Shown here: positions 34,508 through 43,994 of the stretch, in pieces
How the letters are laid out: each line of letters opens with the position of its first letter
Numbering within the stretch: the first letter of the stretch is position 1
Source: Neomoorella carbonis
GTDB taxonomy: Bacteria > Bacillota > DSM-521 > Neomoorellales > Neomoorellaceae
Reading direction: 5' to 3'
Length of the DNA: 64,000 nt
Assembly: GCF_045278715.1 (NCBI RefSeq)
Contig: NZ_CP136420.1
Span: 558,001 to 622,000 of the forward strand
Position numbers and translations under genes: made by a program
Notes under the pieces: model-generated
Seen by the model: the letters and a program-made list of their open reading frames with translations, nothing else
What the model was told of the DNA's origin: nothing
Database searches by the model: none

Positions 34508-34534
34508 TTAGCACTAATTGCAGGTGAGTGCTAA
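34508..34534. promoter_or_regulatory. CIRCE operator (HrcA-binding)
   Basis: TTAGCACTA (34508-34516), 9-bp spacer, GAGTGCTAA (34526-34534): matches the CIRCE consensus with one changed base in the left arm. It lies just after the promoter, so HrcA repression of groESL is expected. hrcA itself is not in the window. Confidence 0.97.
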
Positions 34535-34567
34535 CAACTCCTAAATGCTGTGAAAGGAGGAGTTTTC

Positions 34568-34855
34568 ATGCTCAAACCGCTTGCCGACAGGGTAGTACTT
34601 AAGGTCCTGACCGGCGAAGAAAAAACCCAGGGGGGTATTGTTTTACCGGATACTGCCAAGGAAAAGCCCCAGGAAGGGGAAGTAGTGGCTGTAGGACCGG
34701 GCAAAATCCTGGAAAACGGTACCCGGGTAGCGCCGGAAGTTAAGGTTGGCGACATAGTAGTCTTTGCCAAGTACAGTGGTACTGAAGTCAAGTATGAAGG
34801 CCAGGAATACCTCATTATCCGCGACAGCGACATCCTGGCCATTAAGGAAAAATAA
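34568..34855 (+). CDS. groES: Co-chaperonin GroES
   Basis: 95 residues; begins MLKPLADRVVLK, with the mobile loop around EEKTQGGIVLPDTAKEKPQEG and C-terminal YEGQEYLIIRDSDILA. Caps the GroEL chamber. ATG 34568 follows GAAAGGAGGAG; the in-frame start at 34550 overlaps that site and is rejected. Confidence 0.98.
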   Translation: MLKPLADRVVLKVLTGEEKTQGGIVLPDTAKEKPQEGEVVAVGPGKILENGTRVAPEVKVGDIVVFAKYSGTEVKYEGQEYLIIRDSDILAIKEK

Positions 34856-34879
34856 AAGAACTTAAAGGAGGTAGAAATC

Positions 34880-36496
<1,617 letters not shown>

Positions 36497-36503
36497 AATA
36501 GAA

Positions 36504-36541
36504 AAGGACCTGGAGGTAATGTCCTCCAGGTCCTTTTTTAC
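36504..36541 (+). terminator. Intrinsic terminator of groESL
   Basis: A 13-bp perfect stem, AAGGACCTGGAGG (36504-36516) with CCTCCAGGTCCTT (36523-36535), followed by T6. Confidence 0.95.
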
Positions 36542-36640
36542 TCCTTTTTAATTTAAAATAAAGGCGGGTGAAAATTGCTGCTAGGAGCGACAGGCCGGCG
36601 TTAAATGTGAAAATATGGCTTATATAATCTTAAATAGCCC

Positions 36641-36669
36641 TTGCGTTGAGAAACTGTGAATAGTAAAAT
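36641..36669 (+). promoter_or_regulatory. Candidate promoter of the thiamine cluster
   Basis: TTGCGT (36641-36646), 17-bp spacer, TAAAAT (36664-36669), about 20 bp before the TPP aptamer. Confidence 0.55.
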
Positions 36670-36685
36670 TATATCAAAATTAATA

Positions 36686-36776
36686 TGGAGGGGAGCTCCT
36701 GTTAGGGGCTGAGAAAGGGCTAGTGAGCACCTGACCCGTTGACCTGATCAGGGTAATGCCTGCGGAGGGAGAGTGA
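36686..36776 (+). promoter_or_regulatory. TPP riboswitch (THI element)
   Basis: The conserved blocks are readable: GGGGCTGAGA near 36705, then ACCTGACCCGTTGACCTGATC (as ACCTGACCC and GACCTGATC), GGGTAATGCCTGCG and GGAGGGA closing P1 with the GGAGGGGAGCTCC region. It binds thiamine pyrophosphate and represses thiamine synthesis, here through the terminator at 36786-36824. Confidence 0.95.
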
Positions 36777-36785
36777 ACGTCATAT

Positions 36786-36824
36786 AACCGGTGTCCTCCT
36801 CCCAAGGAGGTGCACCGGTTTTTT
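36786..36824 (+). terminator. Terminator of the TPP riboswitch
   Basis: AACCGGTG (36786-36793) pairs with CACCGGTT (36813-36820) and CCTCCT with AGGAGG inside, followed by six T. The terminator ends four bases before the thiE Shine-Dalgarno. Confidence 0.92.
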
Positions 36825-36837
36825 GTTAAAGGAGGTG

Positions 36838-37449
36838 TTGCTCCTGGCCTGGCTTTATGTCATCACCAGCCGCCACCTGGCCGGTGCCAGGTCCCTGGTA
36901 GACCTGGCTGCCAGGCTGGAGGGCGTCGATTACCTGCAGCTGCGGGAAAAGGATTTACCCGGCAGGGAACTCTACCACCTGGCTCTGGATGTAAAGCAGG
37001 CCCTGCCGCCGGGAACGCGGCTGCTGATCAATGACCGGCTGGATGTGGCCCTGGCCGCCGGGGCCGACGGGGTACACCTGGGCGAAAACTCCCTGCCGCC
37101 GGCCGTTGCCCGGAGGCTGTTAGGGCCCGGCAAAATCGTGGGGGTTTCCGTGCACAGCGTGGCGGCCGCCAGGGAAGCGGAGCTGGCGGGCGCTGATTAC
37201 CTGCTGTTCGGCCATGTATTCCCTACGGCTTCCAAAGAGGGCGTCCCCCCCAGGGGGGTGGGGTGCTTGCGGGAAGTTGCGGCCAGTGTTGGTATACCAA
37301 TTATCGCCCTGGGCGGCATCAATGCCGCCAATGCCCGCCAATGCCTTGCTGCCGGGGCCAGGGGTGTGGCCGTGATGTCAGCCGTCATGGCTGCTCCCGA
37401 TCCGGCCCGGGCCGTTGCTGAATTAAAGCAGGTCCTGAATAAGAGGTAA
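36838..37449 (+). CDS. thiE: Thiamine-phosphate synthase
   Basis: Joins HMP-pyrophosphate and thiazole phosphate to thiamine phosphate. About 204 residues, with LYVITSRHL, substrate motif LQLREKDLPGREL, LLINDRLDVALAAGADGVHLGE and LFGHVFPTASKEG. The frame runs back to TTG 36823, but that codon is in the terminator T-tract and precedes the only Shine-Dalgarno (AAAGGAGG, 36828-36835), so the true start must be later: TTG 36838 (very short spacing) or CTG 36844 (spacing 8). The exact start is uncertain. First gene under the TPP riboswitch. Confidence 0.92.
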   Translation: MLLAWLYVITSRHLAGARSLVDLAARLEGVDYLQLREKDLPGRELYHLALDVKQALPPGTRLLINDRLDVALAAGADGVHLGENSLPPAVARRLLGPGKIVGVSVHSVAAAREAELAGADYLLFGHVFPTASKEGVPPRGVGCLREVAASVGIPIIALGGINAANARQCLAAGARGVAVMSAVMAAPDPARAVAELKQVLNKR

Positions 37450-37495
37450 GGAGTGGGAGGTGGGAAACGGGAGGTTCAAGCATATGGAAATACCG

Positions 37496-37694
37496 GGCTG
37501 GCATTTGTCGAAAGCGAGCGAGCTTCTACCGAGCGGCCAAGCCGAGGGATGATAAGCGGGGCCGAGGACAGCTAGGCCTGCGGCCGGATTCTAAAGGCCA
37601 GGACGCCGAATAGGCGGGGAACCCCGCCTTAAGCCTCGGTTGAGCTGTGGGCCGCTCCGCGAGGGCACAGGTAGCGAGCGAGACAATGCCAGCC
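37496..37694 (+). repeat. Structured ~200-bp repeat, copy 3
   Basis: Ends GGCTGGCATTTGTCG and GACAATGCCAGCC are inverted repeats, each followed inward by GCGAGCGAG-type sequence. It is more diverged than copies 1 and 2 in the middle but keeps GGGGCCGAGGACAG, GCCGAATAGGCG and AACCCCGCC. The outer inner-stem changes to CTACC with GGTAG where copies 1 and 2 have GGTCC with GGACC. It lies between thiE and thiS inside a likely operon. Confidence 0.8.
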
Positions 37695-37729
37695 GACGAG
37701 AGAGTTATTTGGGGGGAGGCAATATTATT

Positions 37730-37930
37730 ATGCGCCTGAAGGTGAACGGTGAAGAGCGCGAGGTAGCGGCCGGGCTGACGGTTGCCGAACTGTTGCAACA
37801 ACTGGGGCTTGACGGCCGTTACATGGCCCTGGAACGCAACCGGCAGGTTGTACCCCGGCAGGACTACGCGACAACTGTTCTTGAGGAAGGTGATGAACTG
37901 GAAATCATACGTTTTGTCGGGGGAGGCTGA
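37730..37930 (+). CDS. thiS: Sulfur carrier protein ThiS
   Basis: 66 residues, ubiquitin-like, ending in the Gly-Gly tail that becomes a thiocarboxylate for thiazole synthesis. ATG 37730 follows GGGGGGAGG; the frame upstream to 37640 reads into the repeat and is discarded. It is followed by thiG, its partner. A thiF adenylyltransferase is not in the window. Confidence 0.93.
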   Translation: MRLKVNGEEREVAAGLTVAELLQQLGLDGRYMALERNRQVVPRQDYATTVLEEGDELEIIRFVGGG

Positions 37931-38029
37931 AGCCGGCCGAAGTCACCTTGCTGTTGAGGCCGGGTCGCTGGCTGCAGGCGAAAGCCAGCTTAAGTGTAAA
38001 AGTACAAATTGCTACAGGGAGGAATCTTT

Positions 38030-38806
38030 ATGAATGATAAACTGGTCATCGCCGGCCGGGAGTTCAATTCCCGTCTGATGGTCGGGACCGGCAAGTATGC
38101 CACCATGGAGCTCATGCAGCAGGCCATTGCTGCCTCAGGGGCGGAAATAGTCACGGTAGCCGTGCGCAGGATCAATCTCCAGTCGCCGGGCCCATCCCTC
38201 CTGGATTACCTGGACCTGAAGAAGATAACTCTTTTACCCAATACCGCCGGTGCCACTACCGTTGATGAAGCGGTGCGCCTGGCTCGCCTGGCCCGGGAAG
38301 CAGGCCTTTCCGACATGGTCAAATTAGAGGTTATCGGCGACCAGGAAACCCTTTTACCTGACCCTGTGGCTACCATTGAGGCTACGCGCATCCTCGTCAA
38401 GGAAGGCTTTATTGTTTTACCCTACACCACCCAGGACGTAGTTGTGGCCCGGCGCCTGGTGGAAGCCGGGGCGGCTACAGTTATGCCCCTGGGTTCGCCC
38501 ATCGGCTCGGGGCAAGGGTTGCCCAACTTTGATGCCATCAGGCTCATCATTGACCGCGTTAATGTCCCGGTGATAGTCGACGCCGGCATCGGTGCTCCCT
38601 CCGACGCCGCCCTGGCTATGGAAATCGGCGCTTCGGCCTGCCTGATCAATACGGCCATTGCCGAAGCTCGCGATCCTGTCCTCATGGCTACAGCTATGCG
38701 TCAGGCAGTAATTGCCGGGCGGCTGGGGTACCTCGCCGGCAGGATACCCAAGAAAACCTATGCCAGCCCCAGCAGTCCCACCGAGGGCATGATCGGCCGC
38801 AGCTAG
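38030..38806 (+). CDS. thiG: Thiazole synthase ThiG
   Basis: 258-residue TIM barrel that condenses deoxyxylulose phosphate, ThiS thiocarboxylate and dehydroglycine into the thiazole. It contains FNSRLMVGTGKY, the Schiff-base lysine in MVKLEVIGD and the phosphate loop MPLGSPIGSGQGL. ATG 38030 follows GGGAGG; the track frame start at 38009 overlaps that site. Confidence 0.96.
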   Translation: MNDKLVIAGREFNSRLMVGTGKYATMELMQQAIAASGAEIVTVAVRRINLQSPGPSLLDYLDLKKITLLPNTAGATTVDEAVRLARLAREAGLSDMVKLEVIGDQETLLPDPVATIEATRILVKEGFIVLPYTTQDVVVARRLVEAGAATVMPLGSPIGSGQGLPNFDAIRLIIDRVNVPVIVDAGIGAPSDAALAMEIGASACLINTAIAEARDPVLMATAMRQAVIAGRLGYLAGRIPKKTYASPSSPTEGMIGRS

Positions 38807-38877
38807 GAAAGACACCCTTTCCCAACGAGCCGAGGGGCGGGGGCCCCGTCACATTTCCTATTCGGAGGTGTTTGTAT

Positions 38878-40275
38878 ATGAACGTGCCGGCTTATGAATA
38901 CGACGGTGAGCTGAAGGCGATTGTTGATGCCGAAGCCATCGAGGCCCTCCTGGCAACGCCGCCCCCCGGAGGAGCGGCCCTGGATGCCATTTTACGTAAG
39001 GCCCGCTCTTTAAAGGGCTTAAGCCTGGAAGAAGCAGCCGCTATCCTTAATTTAAATGATGACGCTTTGCTGCCAAAGGTTTACCGGGCGGCAGCCGAGG
39101 TTAAAGAGCGGGTTTATGGCCGGAGAATAGTTCTTTTTGCTCCCCTGTATATCAGCAATCGCTGCAGCAATAACTGTCTCTACTGCGGTTTCCGGCGCGA
39201 TAACAGGGAACTGAAACGCAGGCTGCTAAGTCCGGAAGAGATTGGTAAAGAAGCCCGGGCCCTGGCTGAGCAGGGCTTCCAGCGTGTCCTCCTGGTCGCC
39301 GGGGAAGGCCGGCCGGGTGCCGATGTTGATTACTTGTGCCAGGCCGTCGAGGCTGTTTACCGCTATTCGCCCCTGCGCATTGTCCACCTTAACGTTGCTC
39401 CCCAAACAGTAGCCGGATTTCGCCGTTTGAAGCTGGCCGGGGCCGGCGTTTACCAGTGTTTCCAGGAAACCTACCACCCCGCTACTTACCGGGTAATGCA
39501 TCCTGCAGGCATCAAGGCCGACTACGGCTGGCGCCTGACGGTCATGCACCGGGCCATGGCCGCCGGGTTTGGCGACGTGGGCATGGGACCGCTCCTGGGG
39601 TTGTATGATTACCGTTTTGAAGTCCTGGCGGCCATCAGCCATGCCCGCAGCCTGGAGGAGGCCTTTGGCGCCGGTCCCCATACCATGTCGGTGCCGCGGC
39701 TGCGGCCGGCCCTGGGGGCGGCCTTAACGGAGGTACCCTATCCTTTAAGCGATACCGATTTCCGCAAGGTTATAGCCGTTTATCGCCTGGCCTTACCATA
39801 TGTCGGCCTGGTACTTACTACCAGGGAGCGGCCGGAACTCCGCGATGAACTGGTGGATATGGGTGTTTCCCAGATTTCCGCCGGTTCCTGTGTCAGCCCG
39901 GGCGGCTACGCTGAACCTGAAGACCCGGCCGCCCAGTTTGAAGTGGGCGACCACCGGCCTTTGAGCGCGATGGTAGCCATGTTGCTGCAACACGGCCACC
40001 TGCCCAGTTTTTGTACCGCCTGTTACCGCTCCAACCGGACCGGTAAACGTTTTACCGCCCTGGCGCGGGAAGGTGATATCCGGCGTTTCTGCTTGCCCAA
40101 TGCTATCTTGAGTTTTCAGGAGTACCTGGTAACAAAAGCGCCGCCGGAGCTAAAGGCTGCAGGGGAAGGGGTTATTGCTACGGCCCTGGCCACCATTGAC
40201 GATAGCAACTTGCGGGAGGAGACCATGAAGCGCCTGGAGCAAACCCGCCATGGGGAGGCGGATTTACATTTCTAG
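38878..40275 (+). CDS. hydG: Radical SAM tyrosine lyase with HydG features (ThiH/HydG family)
   Basis: 465 residues. The radical SAM motif is Cys96-x3-Cys100-x2-Cys103 (NRCSNNCLYCGF). The C-terminal region carries Cys379-x2-Cys382-x22-Cys405 (SFCTACYRS through RRFCLPN), the auxiliary-cluster motif of HydG, which cleaves tyrosine and makes CO and cyanide for the [FeFe]-hydrogenase H cluster. Length also fits HydG (about 470) rather than typical ThiH (about 370). Position after thiS-thiG suggests it, or a shared ancestor, supplies dehydroglycine to ThiG. GGAGG sits 9 bases before ATG 38878. No hydE, hydF or hydrogenase gene is in the window. Name is by motif, not by proof. Confidence 0.75.
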   Translation: MNVPAYEYDGELKAIVDAEAIEALLATPPPGGAALDAILRKARSLKGLSLEEAAAILNLNDDALLPKVYRAAAEVKERVYGRRIVLFAPLYISNRCSNNCLYCGFRRDNRELKRRLLSPEEIGKEARALAEQGFQRVLLVAGEGRPGADVDYLCQAVEAVYRYSPLRIVHLNVAPQTVAGFRRLKLAGAGVYQCFQETYHPATYRVMHPAGIKADYGWRLTVMHRAMAAGFGDVGMGPLLGLYDYRFEVLAAISHARSLEEAFGAGPHTMSVPRLRPALGAALTEVPYPLSDTDFRKVIAVYRLALPYVGLVLTTRERPELRDELVDMGVSQISAGSCVSPGGYAEPEDPAAQFEVGDHRPLSAMVAMLLQHGHLPSFCTACYRSNRTGKRFTALAREGDIRRFCLPNAILSFQEYLVTKAPPELKAAGEGVIATALATIDDSNLREETMKRLEQTRHGEADLHF

Positions 40276-40296
40276 CACCTGCATTTAGTCATACCT

Positions 40297-40343
40297 CCCC
40301 GGTCCGGGCATATACATAAATAAAGAAATATGCTTGTCCGGGG
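40297..40343. promoter_or_regulatory. Interrupted stem-loop between the hydG-like gene and spoIVFA
   Basis: Outer arms CCCCGG (40297-40302) and CCGGGG (40338-40343) and inner arms GCATAT (40308-40313) and ATATGC (40328-40333) can pair. No T tract follows, so it is not a normal terminator; its role is unknown. Confidence 0.35.
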
Positions 40344-40352
40344 GGACGCAAG

Positions 40353-41090
40353 GTGCGGGATAGCTGGGACTGGGAGGAAGTTAAAGGGGCTCCTCTGGGC
40401 GGCTGGACCGGGCCGGGGCGTACCTTACCGCCGCCCCGGTTTCGCAGCCGCTGGCTGCGGCAGGGGATCATTACCGGCCTGTTATGGCTGGCCATAACCA
40501 TACTTTTTCGCCTGGACGGGCCTGTGGTCCAGCCCCTGCAAATGGGTTTGCGCCATTACCTGACCGACCCGGCGGCCGATTTTACCCCGGCCGTAGCTCA
40601 ACTGGTACGTTCAGGGATGTGGCTGGATGCTTACGACCGCTGGGTTTTCCATTTCTTCAAGCCGGGAGCAGAGGCTGTCCCGGCGACCGCCGGCCAGGCC
40701 CGGCCTGCCATGGCTGTACCCCTTTCCGGGAATATCAGCCGCCCTTACGGCCGGATGGTTGCCGCCGGCGGGCAGCAGTATTTTCATAACGGCATCGATA
40801 TCCAGGCACCGGGGGGTTCAACCGTCCGGGCCGCCCTGGCGGGCAAGGTCATCAGGACCGGGGAGGACCCCGTCCTGGGGCTGGTAGTGGAAATCGATCA
40901 CGGTCGGGGCCTGGTTACGGTATACGGCACCCTGGGCCAGGTCAAGGTCAGCCAGGGGCAGGCAGTAGAAAAGGGAAGTGTGATTGCCGTCCTTGCTCAA
41001 GGTCCGGTGGCCCAGCTCCATTTTGAAGTGCGGCAGGACGGCCGGCCGGTAGATCCTGCAGCTTTATTAACCCTACCAGGTAAGATGTAA
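40353..41090 (+). CDS. spoIVFA: Stage IV sporulation protein FA-like, membrane protein with M23 domain
   Basis: 245 residues: cytoplasmic Arg/Pro-rich N-terminus, one membrane segment (about 45-62) and a C-terminal LytM/M23 domain. The first zinc motif HNGID is kept, but the second reads AQLHFE, where active peptidases have HLHFE, so the first His of HxH is replaced by Gln. A non-enzymatic regulatory role fits SpoIVFA, which anchors and restrains SpoIVFB in the forespore membrane. GTG 40353; the next gene starts 4 bp after its stop. Confidence 0.85.
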   Translation: MRDSWDWEEVKGAPLGGWTGPGRTLPPPRFRSRWLRQGIITGLLWLAITILFRLDGPVVQPLQMGLRHYLTDPAADFTPAVAQLVRSGMWLDAYDRWVFHFFKPGAEAVPATAGQARPAMAVPLSGNISRPYGRMVAAGGQQYFHNGIDIQAPGGSTVRAALAGKVIRTGEDPVLGLVVEIDHGRGLVTVYGTLGQVKVSQGQAVEKGSVIAVLAQGPVAQLHFEVRQDGRPVDPAALLTLPGKM

Positions 41091-41093
41091 ACC

Positions 41094-41978
41094 ATGCGCG
41101 TCGGTCGAGTGGGAACGGCAGAGATAATTTTCAACGATTATTTCCTGCTCCTCCTGGGTCTTTATTTTCTCATGGGGGTTTTGCCCCAGGCCTTACTCCT
41201 GTTTACGGCTGTGGCCTGGCATGAAATCTGCCATGTCCTGGTAGCCTCCCATCTCGGCTGGAAAGTCAAGAGCGTGGAACTCTTTCCCTTTGGTGGGGTG
41301 GCACGCCTCCGGCGGCCTGCGGGGCGGGGGTTAATGGACGAGACCCTGATAGCCCTGGCCGGCCCCCTGGCCAGCTTCTTCCTGGCGCTGGGAATAACCC
41401 TTTTAGGCCTGTTCATTAATTTCGCGCCGGCCTGGCTTCTTTTTTTTCGCCAGGTCAACCTTATCCTGGCCCTTTTTAACCTCTGGCCGGGTCTTCCCCT
41501 GGACGGGGGGCGTATCTATCGGGCCTTAAGGGCGCAGCATACGGGGCTGTACCGGGCAACCCTGGAAGGAGTTTACGGCGGTCAGGTTCTGGCTTTCCTC
41601 CTGGGTCTGGGGAGTATTGCCGGCTTTGTCTTCCGGCTGGCGGATCTCCAGGGCCTGGCCCTGGCCTTGTTTATCTATTACGCCGCCCGGCAGGAAGGGG
41701 AGGTGGCGCCTTATATGTTCTGGCAGGACTTCTGGCGGCAGCGGGGCAAGGCTGCTGTTAAAGGGGAGCAGTTTAAAACCAGCAGGGTCTCCTGGCTGGC
41801 GGCCGGCCCGGATCTCACCCTGGCCAGGGTGGCGCGCTCCTTTTCCCCTCACTCTTTCAACCTGGTAGCCGTCATCGGTAAAGAAGGACGGTTGGAAGGC
41901 ATCCTAACGGAAACAGAAATCATGCAGGAGCTCCTGGAAGGAGGAAATAATACCCTGGATGTCCTGTTACGGAGGTAG
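41094..41978 (+). CDS. spoIVFB: Site-2-type intramembrane metalloprotease SpoIVFB
   Basis: 294 residues with about six membrane segments. The zinc motif HEICH is near residue 43 and the second motif LWPGLPLDGGR near 135, as in M50B proteases; a C-terminal single CBS-like region (about 225-290) follows. It cleaves pro-sigma-K inside the mother-cell membrane late in sporulation. Pairing with the spoIVFA-like gene supports the name. Confidence 0.93.
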   Translation: MRVGRVGTAEIIFNDYFLLLLGLYFLMGVLPQALLLFTAVAWHEICHVLVASHLGWKVKSVELFPFGGVARLRRPAGRGLMDETLIALAGPLASFFLALGITLLGLFINFAPAWLLFFRQVNLILALFNLWPGLPLDGGRIYRALRAQHTGLYRATLEGVYGGQVLAFLLGLGSIAGFVFRLADLQGLALALFIYYAARQEGEVAPYMFWQDFWRQRGKAAVKGEQFKTSRVSWLAAGPDLTLARVARSFSPHSFNLVAVIGKEGRLEGILTETEIMQELLEGGNNTLDVLLRR

Positions 41979-42001
41979 GGCGGGCCCGCCCCGCCTTTTT
42001 C
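41978..42001 (+). terminator. GC-rich hairpin and T tract after spoIVFB
   Basis: The stretch from 41978 is self-complementary (GGGCGGG next to CCCGCCC, or GGCGG with CCGCC) followed by T5. Confidence 0.65.
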
Positions 42002-42125
42002 TTTGGGTACGCTTTTCGTTCCCTGATAAATGGAATGGATGGCTATAAAAACCTTCGGGGTATATTTTTTTTTGATTTCCTGTTATACTAATGACCAGGA
42101 AATTGAGAGGCGCGAGGCGAAGAAA

Positions 42126-43994
42126 TTGCAGGGTATTGAGTTGGAAAAGTTGTTAACCAGGGTTAACAAACCGGCCCGCTACCTGGGGACGGAGTGGAAT
42201 GCTATTCATAAGGACTGGGAAGAAAACCCGGTGCGTATGGCCTTTGTTTATCCCGACCTTTACGAAGTAGGCATGTCCCACCTGGGCCTGGCCATTCTTT
42301 ACGGCGCCGTCAATGAGCGGCCCGGCATGCTCATGGAGCGTGCCTTTGCCCCCGGGCCGGACCTGGAGGGGCTGCTGAGGGAGAATCATCTCCCCCTCTT
42401 CAGCCTGGAATCCCACCGGCCCTTAACTGAATTTGATGTCCTGGGCTTCACCCTCCAGTATGAAATGAGTTATACTACAATTCTTAATATCCTTGACCTG
42501 GCCGGCATACCTCTTCTGGCTGAGGAGCGCACGGCGGGGCATCCTTTAGTTATCGGCGGGGGACCGGGGGTGGCCAACCCGGAGCCGGTGGCTCCCTTCT
42601 TTGATGCTTTCCTCCTGGGTGATGGCGAGGAGGCATTGCCCGAGCTGCTGGCATTGGTGGGCAGATTAAAAAAAGAAGGAGCAATTGACGACCGCCGCCG
42701 GGTTTTAAAGGTCATAGCCAGCATGCCCGGTTTTTATGTTCCTTCCCTGTACGAAGTGGAATACAATAACGACGGCACCGTGGCCGCAGTTGTACCTCGG
42801 GAGGAGGGCGTGCCCGAACGCGTAGTCAAACAGGTCATCCCCGACCTGGATGCAGCCTATTTTCCCACCCGGCCTATTGTACCCTTTCTGGAGGTCATCC
42901 ATGACCGCATGATGCTGGAAGTCATGCGGGGCTGCACCCACGGCTGCCGCTTCTGCCAGGCCGGGGCCATTTACCGCCCGGTAAGGGAACGGGACCTCTC
43001 CCTCCTCCTGCGCCAGGCGGAAGAGCTGGTGCGCCACACCGGCCACGAAGAGATATCCCTTACCTCTTTAAGCACAGCCGATTACTCCCGGGTGGAGGAG
43101 CTGGCGCGGGCCCTGGCAGCTGCCTATGCCGAACAGGGCGTCAGCGTTTCCCTGCCCTCTTTACGGGTGGACGCCTTCAGCGTGCGCCTGGCGGAAGCCG
43201 TCCAGCGGGTACGGAAAAGCACCCTCACCTTTGCTCCCGAGGCGGGCAGCCAGCGCCTGCGGGATGTCATTAATAAAGGCGTGAACGAGGAAGACATCCT
43301 GACGGCCACCGGTGAAGCTTTCCGGGCCGGCTGGCAGGCCATTAAACTTTACTTTATGCTTGGTTTGCCTACGGAAAAGGAAGCGGATCTCCTGGGCATT
43401 GTTGACCTGGCGCGGCGCATCCTGGATCAGGGGAGGAGGCTGGCACCCGGGGGGAAGCCGACGGTTACCGTCAGCGTTTCTTCCTTTGTCCCCAAACCCT
43501 GGACGGCCTTCCAGTGGGAACCCCAGGACCGGGTGGAAGTAATCAAAGAAAAGCAGAAGCTGCTGCGCACCCACCTTAAAGGCCCGGGTCTGCGTTTTAA
43601 CTGGCATGAGGCCGAGGTCAGCTTTATCGAAGCGGTTCTCTCCCGGGGCGATCGGCGCTTGAGCAGGGCGATTGTGGCGGCCTGGCGCCGCGGTGCCAGG
43701 TTAGAGGGCTGGTCGGAATACTTTAATTACGGCTGCTGGGAGGAGGCTTTCCGGGAGACGGGCCTTGATCCGGCCTTTTATGCCTACCGTCCGCGCCGGG
43801 AAGAAGAAATATTTCCCTGGGACCACCTGGATTTTGGCATAGCTAAGGACTTCTTAAAAAGAGAACGCCGGCGAGCCTATGAGGGCCGGGTAACGGTTGA
43901 TTGCCGGTCGGGGCGATGCACAGGCTGTGGCGTCTGTCCTGGTCTGGGGGTTGACCTGATCCTGAAAGGAGGGCCCCGGGACGGTGCGCTTTAG
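42126..43994 (+). CDS. B12-binding-type radical SAM protein (TIGR03960-like)
   Basis: About 622 residues. An N-terminal cobalamin-binding-like region (MAFVYPDLYEVGMSHLGL onward) precedes the radical SAM core with Cys-x3-Cys-x2-Cys in MRGCTHGCRFCQAG; near the C-terminus is a second cysteine cluster, CRSGRCTGCGVC. Function is uncharacterised, though such genes are regularly paired with the next gene and RNase G/L21. TTG 42126 is preferred (GAGGCG upstream); the frame opens earlier at 42030 with a hydrophobic stretch unlike the family start. TTG 42141 is another option. Confidence 0.88.
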   Translation: MQGIELEKLLTRVNKPARYLGTEWNAIHKDWEENPVRMAFVYPDLYEVGMSHLGLAILYGAVNERPGMLMERAFAPGPDLEGLLRENHLPLFSLESHRPLTEFDVLGFTLQYEMSYTTILNILDLAGIPLLAEERTAGHPLVIGGGPGVANPEPVAPFFDAFLLGDGEEALPELLALVGRLKKEGAIDDRRRVLKVIASMPGFYVPSLYEVEYNNDGTVAAVVPREEGVPERVVKQVIPDLDAAYFPTRPIVPFLEVIHDRMMLEVMRGCTHGCRFCQAGAIYRPVRERDLSLLLRQAEELVRHTGHEEISLTSLSTADYSRVEELARALAAAYAEQGVSVSLPSLRVDAFSVRLAEAVQRVRKSTLTFAPEAGSQRLRDVINKGVNEEDILTATGEAFRAGWQAIKLYFMLGLPTEKEADLLGIVDLARRILDQGRRLAPGGKPTVTVSVSSFVPKPWTAFQWEPQDRVEVIKEKQKLLRTHLKGPGLRFNWHEAEVSFIEAVLSRGDRRLSRAIVAAWRRGARLEGWSEYFNYGCWEEAFRETGLDPAFYAYRPRREEEIFPWDHLDFGIAKDFLKRERRRAYEGRVTVDCRSGRCTGCGVCPGLGVDLILKGGPRDGAL

